From positions 62,001 to 126,000 of the forward strand of contig CAWBTC010000017.1 of assembly GCA_963791635.1 (NCBI GenBank): 64,000 nucleotides of DNA, in the 5' to 3' direction. Source of the stretch: VFMC01 sp963791635. GTDB lineage: Bacteria; Actinomycetota; Acidimicrobiia; Acidimicrobiales; Ilumatobacteraceae. The notes beneath the pieces were generated by a model. The model was not told where the DNA came from, searched no databases, and saw only the letters and a list, made by a program, of their open reading frames with translations. Both the position numbers and the translations under genes were made by a program. Below are positions 16,098 to 25,077 of this stretch, piece by piece (position 1 is the first letter of the stretch; each line of letters begins with the position of its first letter).

Positions 16098-18131
16098 TCA
16101 GGTGCCCACGCCGGCCGCAGCACCTGCTTGGGCGCTGGTGGCGAGCAGGAGCGCATCCTCGCTCGGCATCGGGCGACCGATGAGGTACCCCTGCACGAGT
16201 TGGCAGCCGAGCTGACGCAGCACCTCGAGCTCGGCGCCGGTCTCCACGCCCTCGGCGAGCACGACGTAGTCGAGGCCCTTGGCGAGTTCGACCATCGCCC
16301 GCACGATGCATTGGTCCTGGGTCGATGCCGCGATCTCCGCCACGAACTCGCGATCGATCTTCACCATGTGCACGGGGTAGCGGCGCAGGTAGGCGAGTGA
16401 GGAGTAGCCCGTACCGAAGTCGTCGATCGCCACCCTGATGCCGGCGAGCTTCAGCTCGCGCAGTCGATCGAGTGCCTTGTCGGGGTCGTCGAGGAGCATC
16501 GTCTCGGTCATCTCCAGCACCAGCCAGTGCGGCGGCACGTCGTGGCGGCGCAGTGCGTCGCGCACGCGACCCAACAGATGCGGTGATTGGAGCTCTCTGC
16601 CCGAGATGTTCACGTGCACCACCAGTGGCTCCATGCCCTGGCTGAGCCGTTCACGGTTCCACGTCGCCACGTCACGGCAGGCGAGGTCGAGCATCCGGTC
16701 GCCGAGCGCCGTGATCAAACCGGTCTCCTCCGCCACCGGCACGAACCGGTCGGGCCGCACATCGCCCAGCACCGGGTGCACCCACCGGGCAAGGGCCTCG
16801 AAGCCCACGAGCACGTCGTCGTCGGCTCGCTTCACCGGCTGGTAGGCAACGCTGAGCTCACGACGTGCGATCGCGCTGCGCAAGCCACGTTCGAGCAGCA
16901 CCCGTTCGGCCGCATTGACGCGCAGACCTTCGTCGGCCACGTCGTAGCAGTTCCTGCCTCGGTCCTTCGCGCGGTACATCGCCAGGTCGGCGTCGTGCAG
17001 CAGGGCATCGGCCGAGGTGTGTTGCGGTCCGGCGTGGGCGATGCCGATCGACACCGACACGTGCGTCTGCTCGTCGTTCAGCTCGAACGGTTCGATCAAT
17101 GCTTCGAGGATCCGTTCCGCGATCCCGCGGACGAGTTCGGTGTCACCGGCGCTCTCGCACAGGATCACGAACTCGTCCCCACCGAGACGGGCGACGGTGT
17201 CGATGCTGCGCACACACCTCATCAGCCGCTCGGCGGCGATCGTGAGGAGCTTGTCGCCGGCACCGTGACCGAACGAGTCGTTGATGTGCTTGAAGCGATC
17301 GAGGTCGAGGAAGAGCACCGACGGCCATGCCCCGGACCGGCGCGCCCCCACCAGTGCAAGTTCGATCCGTTCGGTCACGACGGCTCGGTTCTGCAGCCCG
17401 GTGAGCGGGTCGTGCGATGCCTGCCAGGCGAGCCGCTCGCGGGCCGCCTCGCGCTCGGCGTTGTCGGTGACGATCACCAGACCTCCGACGCACAGGTCGT
17501 CATCGGTGAACGGGATGATCACCACGTCGGCCGCTACCAGATGATCGGCGCTCACTTGGGTTGCTCCGTCGTTGAGCAACTCCCGACCGGTGGCGGACAC
17601 CAGCCGGACGTCATTGCGAACCCATCGACCACCGAGCAGCACGTCGTCCAGCTCGGCGATCGGAAGCATCGGACGCGCACCACCGTCGCGGCCGACCATG
17701 AACAACGCCTCGTCGAGCGAGCGGTCGACCATCGACACGGCAGGCCCGAACAACCGTTCGGCCTCGGGGTTCGCGTTCGAGATGCGGCCCGAGCGTTCGA
17801 TCACGACGAGCGCAGTGGTGACCGAGTCGAACACCAAGTGCAGGCGATGCCGCTCCGAAGCGAGCACGTGAGAGGTCTGCACCTGCAACTGCTCGTACAT
17901 CGTGGCGAACTCCTGAGCGGAGACCTCGAGCGTGCGCTCGACCAAGGTCTGCGCTCGATCGGCGTCCGTGTACGAACGCTCCACCCGACCGACGAAGTCG
18001 ACCCACTGCACCGCCGTCGGTGCCTCGCCCCCGATCGCGCAACGCTCCAGCTGGCGGGCGAGGAGGGGATGGCGCGTCGAGGTCGAGTCCACCGGCAGGT
18101 GTGCGGCGTGCTCGTGTTCCTGGCTCGTCAT
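16098..18131 (-). CDS. PAS-GGDEF-EAL cyclic-di-GMP protein
   Basis: The 677-residue soluble protein has a histidine-rich N-terminus, a helical region (40-95), a PAS domain (about 96-215), a GGDEF diguanylate cyclase domain with intact GGDEF at 317-321, and an EAL phosphodiesterase domain with EAL at 445-447 and DDFGTG at 570-575. An inhibitory I-site RxxD (R308-D311) precedes GGDEF by five residues. Both halves look catalytic. It starts 8 bp after the stop of the FIST gene, so a FIST input protein and a c-di-GMP output protein probably work together. Confidence 0.93.
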   Translation of the reverse strand: MTSQEHEHAAHLPVDSTSTRHPLLARQLERCAIGGEAPTAVQWVDFVGRVERSYTDADRAQTLVERTLEVSAQEFATMYEQLQVQTSHVLASERHRLHLVFDSVTTALVVIERSGRISNANPEAERLFGPAVSMVDRSLDEALFMVGRDGGARPMLPIAELDDVLLGGRWVRNDVRLVSATGRELLNDGATQVSADHLVAADVVIIPFTDDDLCVGGLVIVTDNAEREAARERLAWQASHDPLTGLQNRAVVTERIELALVGARRSGAWPSVLFLDLDRFKHINDSFGHGAGDKLLTIAAERLMRCVRSIDTVARLGGDEFVILCESAGDTELVRGIAERILEALIEPFELNDEQTHVSVSIGIAHAGPQHTSADALLHDADLAMYRAKDRGRNCYDVADEGLRVNAAERVLLERGLRSAIARRELSVAYQPVKRADDDVLVGFEALARWVHPVLGDVRPDRFVPVAEETGLITALGDRMLDLACRDVATWNRERLSQGMEPLVVHVNISGRELQSPHLLGRVRDALRRHDVPPHWLVLEMTETMLLDDPDKALDRLRELKLAGIRVAIDDFGTGYSSLAYLRRYPVHMVKIDREFVAEIAASTQDQCIVRAMVELAKGLDYVVLAEGVETGAELEVLRQLGCQLVQGYLIGRPMPSEDALLLATSAQAGAAAGVGT

Positions 18132-18139
18132 GGGGGTGG

Positions 18140-19387
18140 TCAGCCTTCCTTGGGTTCCGGGATGTTCGTGTCGCCGGTCGTGGGCAGCGAGCCCGATGTG
18201 CACGAAGTGTCCGAAGTGTGAGAAGTGTGAGAAGTGTGAGAAGTGGTGGATCTGCCGGGCACGGATCGCTCCGCGAACGTGGTGATGCAGATGGTCTGGT
18301 CGAGCACGTCGGCGCCGTGGTCGGTGGGGGCGAGAGCGCCGTACGACCAGCACGCGACGAGCGGCGTTGATGCCGGCATCGCATTCATGACGGCGTCGAG
18401 CTCGTCCTCGACCCGCTCGCCGAGCACCCGACGGCGACCGGCAGCGCTCACGACGAAGCACAGCGCCGCTTCCTCGATGCGAGCGGCCTTCGCCGCGGTC
18501 TCGGCGTCGTGGACGAGATCGGCCGGCGACGCTCGCAGCAGCCTGGCGGTCGCTCCCTGGGGTACGTCGCCCGACATCGCGACCGAGCCGTCCAGGTGAA
18601 ACCGCAGCGGTGAGCGCACGGAGATCTGGTCGTCGAGATCGCGGATCTCCATCGGGATCATCGAGCTGTTCGCGAGCAGATCGTCAGCCAGGGTGCCGAG
18701 GTAGTCGGCGTAGAGCTCGGTTGCCGTTTGGCCGTCGAGCTCATGGATCACGTTTCCGTGCGTGTTGGTGACGAGACGTTCCGGGCCGACCGGTAGCCAG
18801 CCCGTGCCGGAACCGTGCGCGACCTCGAGCTGTTCGCCGTACAGGCCGATCGCGCTGAGCTGACCTTCGACGGGCACGTCGCCAACCACGGTCCATGCCC
18901 GCTCGTACCGAGCTCCGTCGGCGGCGAGCACACCGACGACGTCCACCTCGGGGAGCACATCGGTGATGCCTGCGGCGATCGCCGATCCGTTGAACGTCAG
19001 TCCGTCGGCGGCCAGCACGATCACCCTCAGGCCGGGATCGGCCAGTGTCTCCGCGATGTCACGTCCGGCGCGACGTGCCGAACCCGCCGTTCGGAGCGCC
19101 GCGGTCGCCGACCGGACCGTCGTCGTCTCGAAGCGCACGACAGTGGCCACGAGGGCACCGTCGTGAACCCGGCCGCCGATCGCTTGGCCGGCTGTCGACC
19201 ACCCGAGCAGCGCTTGGCCGTCCCAGGCCGACACCAGCAGCCCGATCGGGTCGAGTCCCAGCTCAACACAGCTGTCGATCACCTCACGGTCGCCCATCAG
19301 CAGCACCATCGAGGCACGTCCGTCCGGCTCGGGGGCAGCGGGAAACCACCCGTCGGCTGCGCGCCAGGTGAATGTTTCCGCGATCAC
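18140..19387 (-). CDS. FIST domain sensor protein
   Basis: The 415-residue protein has a FIST_N domain (about 25-210, with STAGQAIGGRVHDG and FNGSAIAAGI) and a FIST_C domain (about 225-370, with ELDGQTATELYADYLG and GERVEDELDAVM). FIST domains are thought to sense small ligands such as amino acids and are often encoded with c-di-GMP or chemotaxis proteins, as here. No membrane helix is seen. The C-terminal tail from about residue 383 contains HTS repeats encoded by a 9-bp array. The GTG at 19387 is the only good start after the upstream gene's stop; the start is the least certain part. Confidence 0.85.
   Translation of the reverse strand: MIAETFTWRAADGWFPAAPEPDGRASMVLLMGDREVIDSCVELGLDPIGLLVSAWDGQALLGWSTAGQAIGGRVHDGALVATVVRFETTTVRSATAALRTAGSARRAGRDIAETLADPGLRVIVLAADGLTFNGSAIAAGITDVLPEVDVVGVLAADGARYERAWTVVGDVPVEGQLSAIGLYGEQLEVAHGSGTGWLPVGPERLVTNTHGNVIHELDGQTATELYADYLGTLADDLLANSSMIPMEIRDLDDQISVRSPLRFHLDGSVAMSGDVPQGATARLLRASPADLVHDAETAAKAARIEEAALCFVVSAAGRRRVLGERVEDELDAVMNAMPASTPLVACWSYGALAPTDHGADVLDQTICITTFAERSVPGRSTTSHTSHTSHTSDTSCTSGSLPTTGDTNIPEPKEG
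18204..18248. repeat. 9-bp tandem repeat, 5 copies, coding
   Basis: GAAGTGTGA occurs three times (18213-18239), flanked by GAAGTGTCC and GAAGTGGTG. Read on the minus strand it encodes SHT/HTS repeats in the tail of the FIST protein. A 9-bp unit keeps the frame, so copy number could vary without breaking the gene. Confidence 0.95.
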
Positions 19388-19436
19388 AGTGGGATCATCG
19401 GTTCCACAGCGCCACGCCTTGAGCGCCGCCTCCCCC

Positions 19437-19460
19437 TGGCGGCTCAGGTGGCAGCTCAGG
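19437..19460. repeat. 12-bp tandem repeat containing a stop codon
   Basis: TGGCGGCTCAGG and TGGCAGCTCAGG are adjacent. The minus-strand stop of the LarA-like gene (19456-19458) lies in the second copy. Confidence 0.85.
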
Positions 19461-20718
19461 CGGCGCTGGGCTCGACGCCGGCAGGCAGGTCGGCGAGCAG
19501 CGCGTCGCTCACCCAGCAACGGGTGAGGTGCAACGTGTTCGTGATCCGCACGACGCGCTTGGGCTCGTCGAGACCCTTGCCGCACATGCTCACAGCGGCC
19601 TTGATGCAATCCTGCTCGGTCGGCAGCACCATCGGCATGCGGCTCCGGCGCACACCGCTCGGTCCGGCCGTGAAGCAGTTGATGTAGGTCTTGGTGAAGT
19701 CGATCTGTGCGGCCACGGCCACCGGGATGAAGTCGGCGAAGCCGATGCCCAACACGTTGCCACCGGACACCGGCGTGATGCCGAGCAGCACGATCGTCGA
19801 CACCTTCGGAGCGTCGCCGTCGGGCAGTCCGTGTACCCAGAACCGGCCGGTCACGTTCGGGTCCATCGTCGTGCCGCTGATGTCCTTGCCGCCTTCTTCG
19901 ATGATCAGTACGTCGATGTCGAGGAACGGCAGCGGCGGCACCAGTCCACGGGCGTACTCGGTGAGATCGCGTTCGACTGCGCCACCCACGTCGTCACCGG
20001 TGAGTGCCTCGATGCGCACGACATCGCCGCTGGTCGATTCGATCGACGCCACCCCTCCGAGGAGTCGACCCGTCGCCCGCAGCGCGGCGATGCCAGCGAG
20101 CAGCCGGTCGCGCATCTCGACTGGACCGCACGAGTGGATCTGCGCCGCTCCCGGCTGCTTGCCGAAACCGACGACCGCCATCTTCGTGCAGCCGCTCTCG
20201 ATGGGGCCCTTGAAGCACGTGTGAGGTTTCACCCTGTTCACCGGGAAGATGCGATCGGCCGAGGCGGCGTGGCGGTCGAGATAGATCGGCATCCCGCCCG
20301 GCGTGCGAGCCACCTCCACCGTCTCCATCGTCGCACGGATCTCGGCGCCGATGGCCTCCTCCGTCATCCCGAGCGACTCGAGCATCGTGCGCTGACCCTC
20401 TGCCGTTGCACCGCCGTGACTCCCCATCGCCGGGACCACGAACGGCTCGGCGCCGAGCGCCCGCAGGCCGCTGATCGCGCCGCGCATCAGCCCGACACGA
20501 TCGGTGAGCCCTCGGCTGCCGCCACCGACGGCCACGGTCATGCCCGGCGTCACGGAACCGGCGAGTGTGCGCACCACCCGGTCGTGCGCGGTGCTCGCGA
20601 CGTCGTCGATCGCTGGCGGTTGCGGGATCGGCAGGCGCACCTCGTGCAACGCCGGCACGGTGAGATCAGGGTGGAACGGCAGCTCCACCCCGGTGAGCAG
20701 TTGCTCCCAGGGGGTCAT
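19456..20718 (-). CDS. LarA-like (DUF2088) protein
   Basis: The 420-residue protein matches the N-terminal domain of nickel-pincer lactate racemase (LarA/DUF2088): VAVGGGSRGL, VPAMGSHGGATAEGQ and NRVKPHTCFKG, followed by a conserved KMAVVGFGKQPGA. Racemases of this type need a LarB/C/E-made nickel cofactor; none of those genes is in the window, so activity and substrate are open. The C-terminal half (MDPNVTGRFWVHG, FTKTYINCF) is typical of the actinobacterial group annotated only as DUF2088. The start is supported by TACGGT 6 nt upstream. Confidence 0.78.
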   Translation of the reverse strand: MTPWEQLLTGVELPFHPDLTVPALHEVRLPIPQPPAIDDVASTAHDRVVRTLAGSVTPGMTVAVGGGSRGLTDRVGLMRGAISGLRALGAEPFVVPAMGSHGGATAEGQRTMLESLGMTEEAIGAEIRATMETVEVARTPGGMPIYLDRHAASADRIFPVNRVKPHTCFKGPIESGCTKMAVVGFGKQPGAAQIHSCGPVEMRDRLLAGIAALRATGRLLGGVASIESTSGDVVRIEALTGDDVGGAVERDLTEYARGLVPPLPFLDIDVLIIEEGGKDISGTTMDPNVTGRFWVHGLPDGDAPKVSTIVLLGITPVSGGNVLGIGFADFIPVAVAAQIDFTKTYINCFTAGPSGVRRSRMPMVLPTEQDCIKAAVSMCGKGLDEPKRVVRITNTLHLTRCWVSDALLADLPAGVEPSAA

Positions 20719-20724
20719 GGGCGC

Positions 20725-20730
20725 ACCGTA
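20725..20730 (-). promoter_or_regulatory. -10 box of the LarA-like gene
   Basis: TACGGT on the minus strand, 6 nt before the ATG at 20718 and with no ribosome binding site between, indicates leaderless transcription. Confidence 0.5.
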
Positions 20731-20827
20731 GTGGAGCGCGCTCCGACGCCAGCACGCGCGCCGGCCGTTCAGCGCACGTACGAGGGCGCATAGGACAGGA
20801 CGTACGGCAGCTGTTCTCGCACATGGT

Positions 20828-20843
20828 CACTGATCGATCAGTG
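20828..20843. promoter_or_regulatory. Perfect 16-bp palindrome
   Basis: CACTGATCGATCAGTG is a perfect palindrome that overlaps the last codon and stop of the ABC ATPase gene and lies 110 bp before the LarA-like start. It could be an operator for the downstream gene. There is no T-run to make it a terminator. Confidence 0.35.
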
Positions 20844-21608
20844 CGGATCGTCCGAGGTCGACCCGATCGTCTGCCCGTCGCTCAGCACACCGTCCACGAT
20901 CCGCACCATGCGATCGGCGAAGTGAGTCATGCGGGTGTCGTGCGTGACGATCACGGCGGCGGTGCCACGCGTCCGCATCTCCGACTGGATCAGCTCCATC
21001 ACCTGCTCGCCGATCTTCGTGTCGAGCGCCGACGTCGGCTCGTCGAACAGCACCAGCGACGGGCTGTTGAACAACGCGCGGCCGATCGCGACGCGCTGAC
21101 GCTCACCACCACTCAGCTGTGACGGCAGGTTGCTCGAGCGGTGTGCAAGGCCGAGCTCGACCAGGAGGTCCTTTGCTCGGGTCTTCGCCGACCTGCGGTC
21201 GGCGCCTCGCTTGCCGGCGAGCTCCGAGACGACGAGGAGGTTCTCCTCCGCGGTGAGGAACGGCACGAGATTCACCGATTGGAACACGAAGCCAACCTTC
21301 GAGCGGCGGAACTCGGTCAGCTCACGCGGCGAATGACCGGTGATGTCCTCACCACTGACGATCACCGTGCCCTCGGTTGCCGCGAGCAGCCCGCCCGCGA
21401 TCGACAGCAACGTCGTCTTGCCCGAGCCCGACGGGCCGAGGAGTGCGACGATCTCACCGGCTCCCACGATGAGCGATGCGTGATCGATCGCGACGATCGC
21501 GTTCTCGCCGGTGCCGTACACCTTGCGCACTCCGGCGAGATGGAGCGCCGGACCGGCGGTGACGGCAGCGCCGGCGCTGACCGAGGCGGACGGGGTGGAT
21601 GAGCTCAT
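20838..21608 (-). CDS. ABC transporter ATP-binding protein, MacB/LolD type
   Basis: The 256-residue ATPase has Walker A (GPSGSGKTTLL), signature (LSGGERQRVAIGRAL), Walker B (LVLFDEPTSALD) and H-loop (VTHDTRM). The sequence class is that of MacB/LolD, which drive FtsX-type permeases in mechanotransmission or envelope transport rather than classical channels. Two FtsX-like permeases are encoded directly upstream in the same operon; this start overlaps the second by four bases (ATGA). The substrate is unknown; lipid or peptide handling at the membrane is likely. Confidence 0.92.
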   Translation of the reverse strand: MSSSTPSASVSAGAAVTAGPALHLAGVRKVYGTGENAIVAIDHASLIVGAGEIVALLGPSGSGKTTLLSIAGGLLAATEGTVIVSGEDITGHSPRELTEFRRSKVGFVFQSVNLVPFLTAEENLLVVSELAGKRGADRRSAKTRAKDLLVELGLAHRSSNLPSQLSGGERQRVAIGRALFNSPSLVLFDEPTSALDTKIGEQVMELIQSEMRTRGTAAVIVTHDTRMTHFADRMVRIVDGVLSDGQTIGSTSDDPH

Positions 21609-22693
21609 GTGGCACTCCCGATGGCTGAAGCAGGATCGATCCGGGTGACTCGGCGCAGGGAGATCGCACTGCCGAGCACAGCGGCAACGACGACGGCGAT
21701 GAAGGTGAACACGTATCGACCGGTGGTGAGCTGCAGCGGCACCTCGCCCAGCAGTGCATGGTCCGCGAGCCACGCGAGGAGACCGCCGATCACGAAGGCG
21801 ATCACCGCTACCACGACTGCTTGCAGCACCACTCCCGCGAACAATCGACGCGTCGACGCGCCGATTGCCTTCAGCACGCCGTACAGCCCGGTGCGCTCGA
21901 GGGTGAGCAAGGAGAAGAACAGGCCCACGACGGCGAGGACGACGCCGAGGGTGGAGTAGATGATCGCGTTGAACGTGCTGCCTTGCTCCTTCACACCGGG
22001 GAGTGCGTTCACGGCCTCATCACGAGTGAGCGTCGACGTCGACCCGGTCGCGGCGTCGATCGTCGCGGCCAGATCGCCGTTGCCGCGCACCACGAGCACC
22101 TGCGCCACACCGTCGGCCACGAAGGCGTCGGGCCGGTTCGCGTTCTGCACGTCTCGCCACATCTCGAGCGTGACCCACAACGCGCCCTGCTGGAGGTAGT
22201 TCGTGTCCTCGACCCAGCCGTCCACCACGATCGGGATCGCGGCCGGGCCCACGAGCAGGGTGTCGCCGATCGACACACCGTCGTCCTGCAAGGTGTCGTC
22301 GGCCCACGCGTGGCCGACGGGTGGAGGATCGGGCACCCCGCTCGGGGCGAGCTCGTAGCCCGCCACTGCGACGTCGGCGAGATCCGTCTCGTCGGGTACG
22401 GCGGCACCGAGCAGTGTGAAGCCCAGACCGCCGACCTCGATCACCCCGTCGGCGCTGGTCACCACCGCGCGCATGTCGGCCGTGACGCGACTGCGCAGGA
22501 ACGAGTCGCGAGCGGACTGTGAGTACACGATCACGTCGGCGTCCTGGGCACGGATCGCGCCGGTGGACCCGAGGAACAGACCATCGAGGAGACCACCGAG
22601 CAACAGCAGCAGCACGCTCAGGAACGTGAGCACGATCGCGGCGACGGTGAAGCGGCTCGGTCGCCGCCGCAGCTCGGTGAGCGCGAGGTTCAT
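21605..22693 (-). CDS. FtsX-like ABC permease (second)
   Basis: This 362-residue permease has one N-terminal helix (about 17-38), a large extracytoplasmic domain (about 40-240) and three C-terminal helices in an FtsX domain (about 245-355), ending in RRVTRIDPASAIG, the family's usual terminal motif. It forms a pair with the preceding permease, whose stop overlaps this start (TGATG). In this layout the two permeases make a heterodimer around the MacB-like ATPase. Confidence 0.88.
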   Translation of the reverse strand: MNLALTELRRRPSRFTVAAIVLTFLSVLLLLLGGLLDGLFLGSTGAIRAQDADVIVYSQSARDSFLRSRVTADMRAVVTSADGVIEVGGLGFTLLGAAVPDETDLADVAVAGYELAPSGVPDPPPVGHAWADDTLQDDGVSIGDTLLVGPAAIPIVVDGWVEDTNYLQQGALWVTLEMWRDVQNANRPDAFVADGVAQVLVVRGNGDLAATIDAATGSTSTLTRDEAVNALPGVKEQGSTFNAIIYSTLGVVLAVVGLFFSLLTLERTGLYGVLKAIGASTRRLFAGVVLQAVVVAVIAFVIGGLLAWLADHALLGEVPLQLTTGRYVFTFIAVVVAAVLGSAISLRRVTRIDPASAIGSAT

Positions 22694-23826
22694 CAGACCT
22701 GCACGCCTGCGCCCGTGGTGGCGGCGATCGGATCGATGCGCAGCACGCGGCGCACGGCCGCGAGTGAGGTGAGCAACGCCAGCACGAGCACCACCAACGT
22801 GGTCGCGATCACCGGCATCGGCTCGACGGTGATGCCGAGTCCGCTCCCGCCACCGAGCGACGCGAGCCAGAACAGCAACGTCGCGAGCACGGCACCCGTG
22901 AGCACCACGATCACCACCTGGATCAGCAGCGAGCGCACCAGTGGGCCGGCAGGTGAACCGATCGCGCGCAGCAAGGTGAGTGCGCCAGCCTTCTGGAACG
23001 TGACGATCAGGAAGAACAGTCCGGTCACCAACGGAACCACGAGGTAGAACAGCAACAGGATCACCGAGAAGCTCTGACGCACGCTGGCCACGCCGGGCGA
23101 CTCGTCGACCGCCTGTTGGCGGGTGAGACCTTGGGTGCCGGCGACCGCAGCGGTGACCGCAGCGGCCACCTCCGTCGGGTCCGCACCGTCGACCACGCGC
23201 ACGGCCATCACCGACGGGAGGACTTGCTGGGCGTCGGGGTTCACGGCACGGCGTGCGGATTCGTAGTCGGCGAAGTCGACGAACAGCACCGGCGAGACCG
23301 AGTAGTTGATCTCCTCCGCCAAGCCCACCACGATGAAAGAGGCCTCCGTGCCACCGACGTTCGCCACGACGGTGACGGCGTCGCCGATGTCGAAGCCGTC
23401 CTTCGCGTTGCGGCTGCTTGCCACGGCCTCGCCGGAGGTCTCGGGTAGCCGGCCCTCGATCACGCTCGTCGGCTCGCCCGGTCCGCCGAGTTGATACCCG
23501 AAGATCACAGCGTCCTGCTCCTCGCCGCCTGCGACCACCGTGAAGGTGCCCTCGCCGAGCGGCGCTGCGACACCAACGCCTTCGACCGTCGCGATCGCCG
23601 TCGCCTGAGCGGGCAGGATGATCGAGCCCTCGATGTTCTTGCGGGCCTGGGCGTTGTACACGAGCACGTCGGCCGACTGGTTCTTCAGTGCACCGATGAA
23701 CTGGTTCACGAGCCCGGTGAGCAACGCCTGCTGGAACAAGATCAGGAACACCAGCAACCCGACTGCGCCTGCGAGAAGCCCGAAACGGACCGTGGCACGA
23801 CGCATCTCCTTCAGGGCGAGGAACAC
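22693..23826 (-). CDS. FtsX-like ABC permease (first)
   Basis: The 377-residue permease has the same layout as the next one: an N-terminal helix (RFGLLAGAVGLLVFLILF), an external domain and three C-terminal helices ending in RRVLRIDPIAATTG. The GTG at 23826 is preferred because AGGGTGA precedes it; the frame is open 12 codons further. It heads the three-gene ABC operon, 45 bp downstream of the disrupted luciferase-like gene. Confidence 0.85.
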   Translation of the reverse strand: MFLALKEMRRATVRFGLLAGAVGLLVFLILFQQALLTGLVNQFIGALKNQSADVLVYNAQARKNIEGSIILPAQATAIATVEGVGVAAPLGEGTFTVVAGGEEQDAVIFGYQLGGPGEPTSVIEGRLPETSGEAVASSRNAKDGFDIGDAVTVVANVGGTEASFIVVGLAEEINYSVSPVLFVDFADYESARRAVNPDAQQVLPSVMAVRVVDGADPTEVAAAVTAAVAGTQGLTRQQAVDESPGVASVRQSFSVILLLFYLVVPLVTGLFFLIVTFQKAGALTLLRAIGSPAGPLVRSLLIQVVIVVLTGAVLATLLFWLASLGGGSGLGITVEPMPVIATTLVVLVLALLTSLAAVRRVLRIDPIAATTGAGVQV

Positions 23827-23871
23827 CGCGTCACCCTGGCAGAAGGGTTCGGAGCGCGCCAATCGGGCGCG

Positions 23872-24934
23872 TCAAGGCATCAGCCGGCGGTATGCCTCAA
23901 CCACCGGTGCCAACTCCTCCGGCGCCGCGCCGTGCAGGATCACTGCGTCGGCGCCGAGCTGCATCTGGCGTGCCACGGCCGCGGCGCACTGCTCGGGCGA
24001 GCCGGTGGCCGCCGGGGCGAGCCACTCGTCGGGGATGAGGGTGGCAACGTGCTCGAGCTGCTGCGTGGTGGCCTTGCCGTCCAGTGCACCCCGGAACCCT
24101 GCGACGAACGGATCGCTCCGGAACCGGGCGAGCACGTCGGGATCCCATCCGTTCGTGCGCACCATCAGGTCGCCGTACGCCTGGAGGTAGGTGGCGAGCC
24201 GCCCCACCGTCTTGTTCAGTCGGACGTCGTCCGCCAGCCAGTCGCCCACGACCGCGAAACAGCTCCACACCGTCACATCAGCAGGATCGCGACCAGCCTG
24301 ATCCGCCGACTCCTTCACGGTGCGCACGCATCGCTGCAGCGTTTCGTCGGTGAAGAACGTGTGGAGCAGCACCTCGTCGAAGGCCCGCCCGGCGAGCTGC
24401 AGGCTCTGCGGTCCGAACGCGCTCGAGGAGCATCGGGATGTCCTCGCGGAAGTCGGGATCGAGCGCCAGCACCGGGTAGGTCCCGCACGGTCCGTCGTGG
24501 CCGACCACCACCTCGCCATGCCAGAGCCGGCGCATCAGCGCGGCGAAGTCCTCGAGCTGCGCAGTCGTGATCCGTGGCAGGCCGAATGCGTCGAACATGC
24601 GGTCCATGCCGCGGCCCAAGCCGAGCACGAAGCGGCCGTTCGTGAGACGGTGCATGGTGGTTGCATAGCTGGCGGTCACCACCGGGTGACGGGTGTTGTG
24701 GTTCGTGACACCGGTCGCGATGCGCATCCGCTCGGTCACGGCGCCTGCAACTCCGCTGATCGTGGCGATCTCCTTGATGTTGAAACGTTCGCTGAGGAAC
24801 ACCGTGCCGAGGCCGAGCGCCTCGCCATCACGACACTCCTTGATGAGGTCGGCCGGTGACCTCGGTGCGCCGGCGAGTCCATAGAAGCCCAGTTCGTCGA
24901 GCGGTCGCGTCGTCGGTTCGATCATGGGCGTCAT
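23872..24934 (-). pseudogene. Luciferase-like (F420-type) oxidoreductase, frameshifted
   Basis: Two overlapping frames together make one LLM-class flavin/F420-dependent oxidoreductase of about 353 residues. The N-terminal part (start 24934) contains GTVFLSERFNIKE, VLGLGRGMDRMFDAFG and runs to DIPMLL. The sequence then continues in another frame with SAFGPQSLQLAGRAFDEVLLH. The switch needs removal of one base near 24424. Each half ends in unrelated residues if read through, so a +1 frameshift is clear. It is either a recent inactivation or a sequencing error; the rest of the gene shows no decay. Confidence 0.85.
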
Positions 24935-25077
24935 GTTGGCTCGTCCGGTTCGGCGACCGGGTACCGGGGCGGAGTGCCGATCGCGCGCGCTCGTCGTCAC
25001 GACGTTGGTGACAGGTGTCAGGCCTCGTTGCACCGCATCGACTTCCGAACTCGCGCACCCACGCGCCAACATGCGGT

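Noticed and set aside
16587..18221. Long plus-strand open frame opposite the PAS-GGDEF-EAL gene
   Set aside because: The minus frame has every GGDEF and EAL motif; the plus frame has none and is low-complexity.
20838..23826. LolCDE lipoprotein release system by name
   Set aside because: The layout is similar, but two divergent FtsX permeases with MacB-like ATPases serve many roles in actinobacteria, which lack the Lol pathway.
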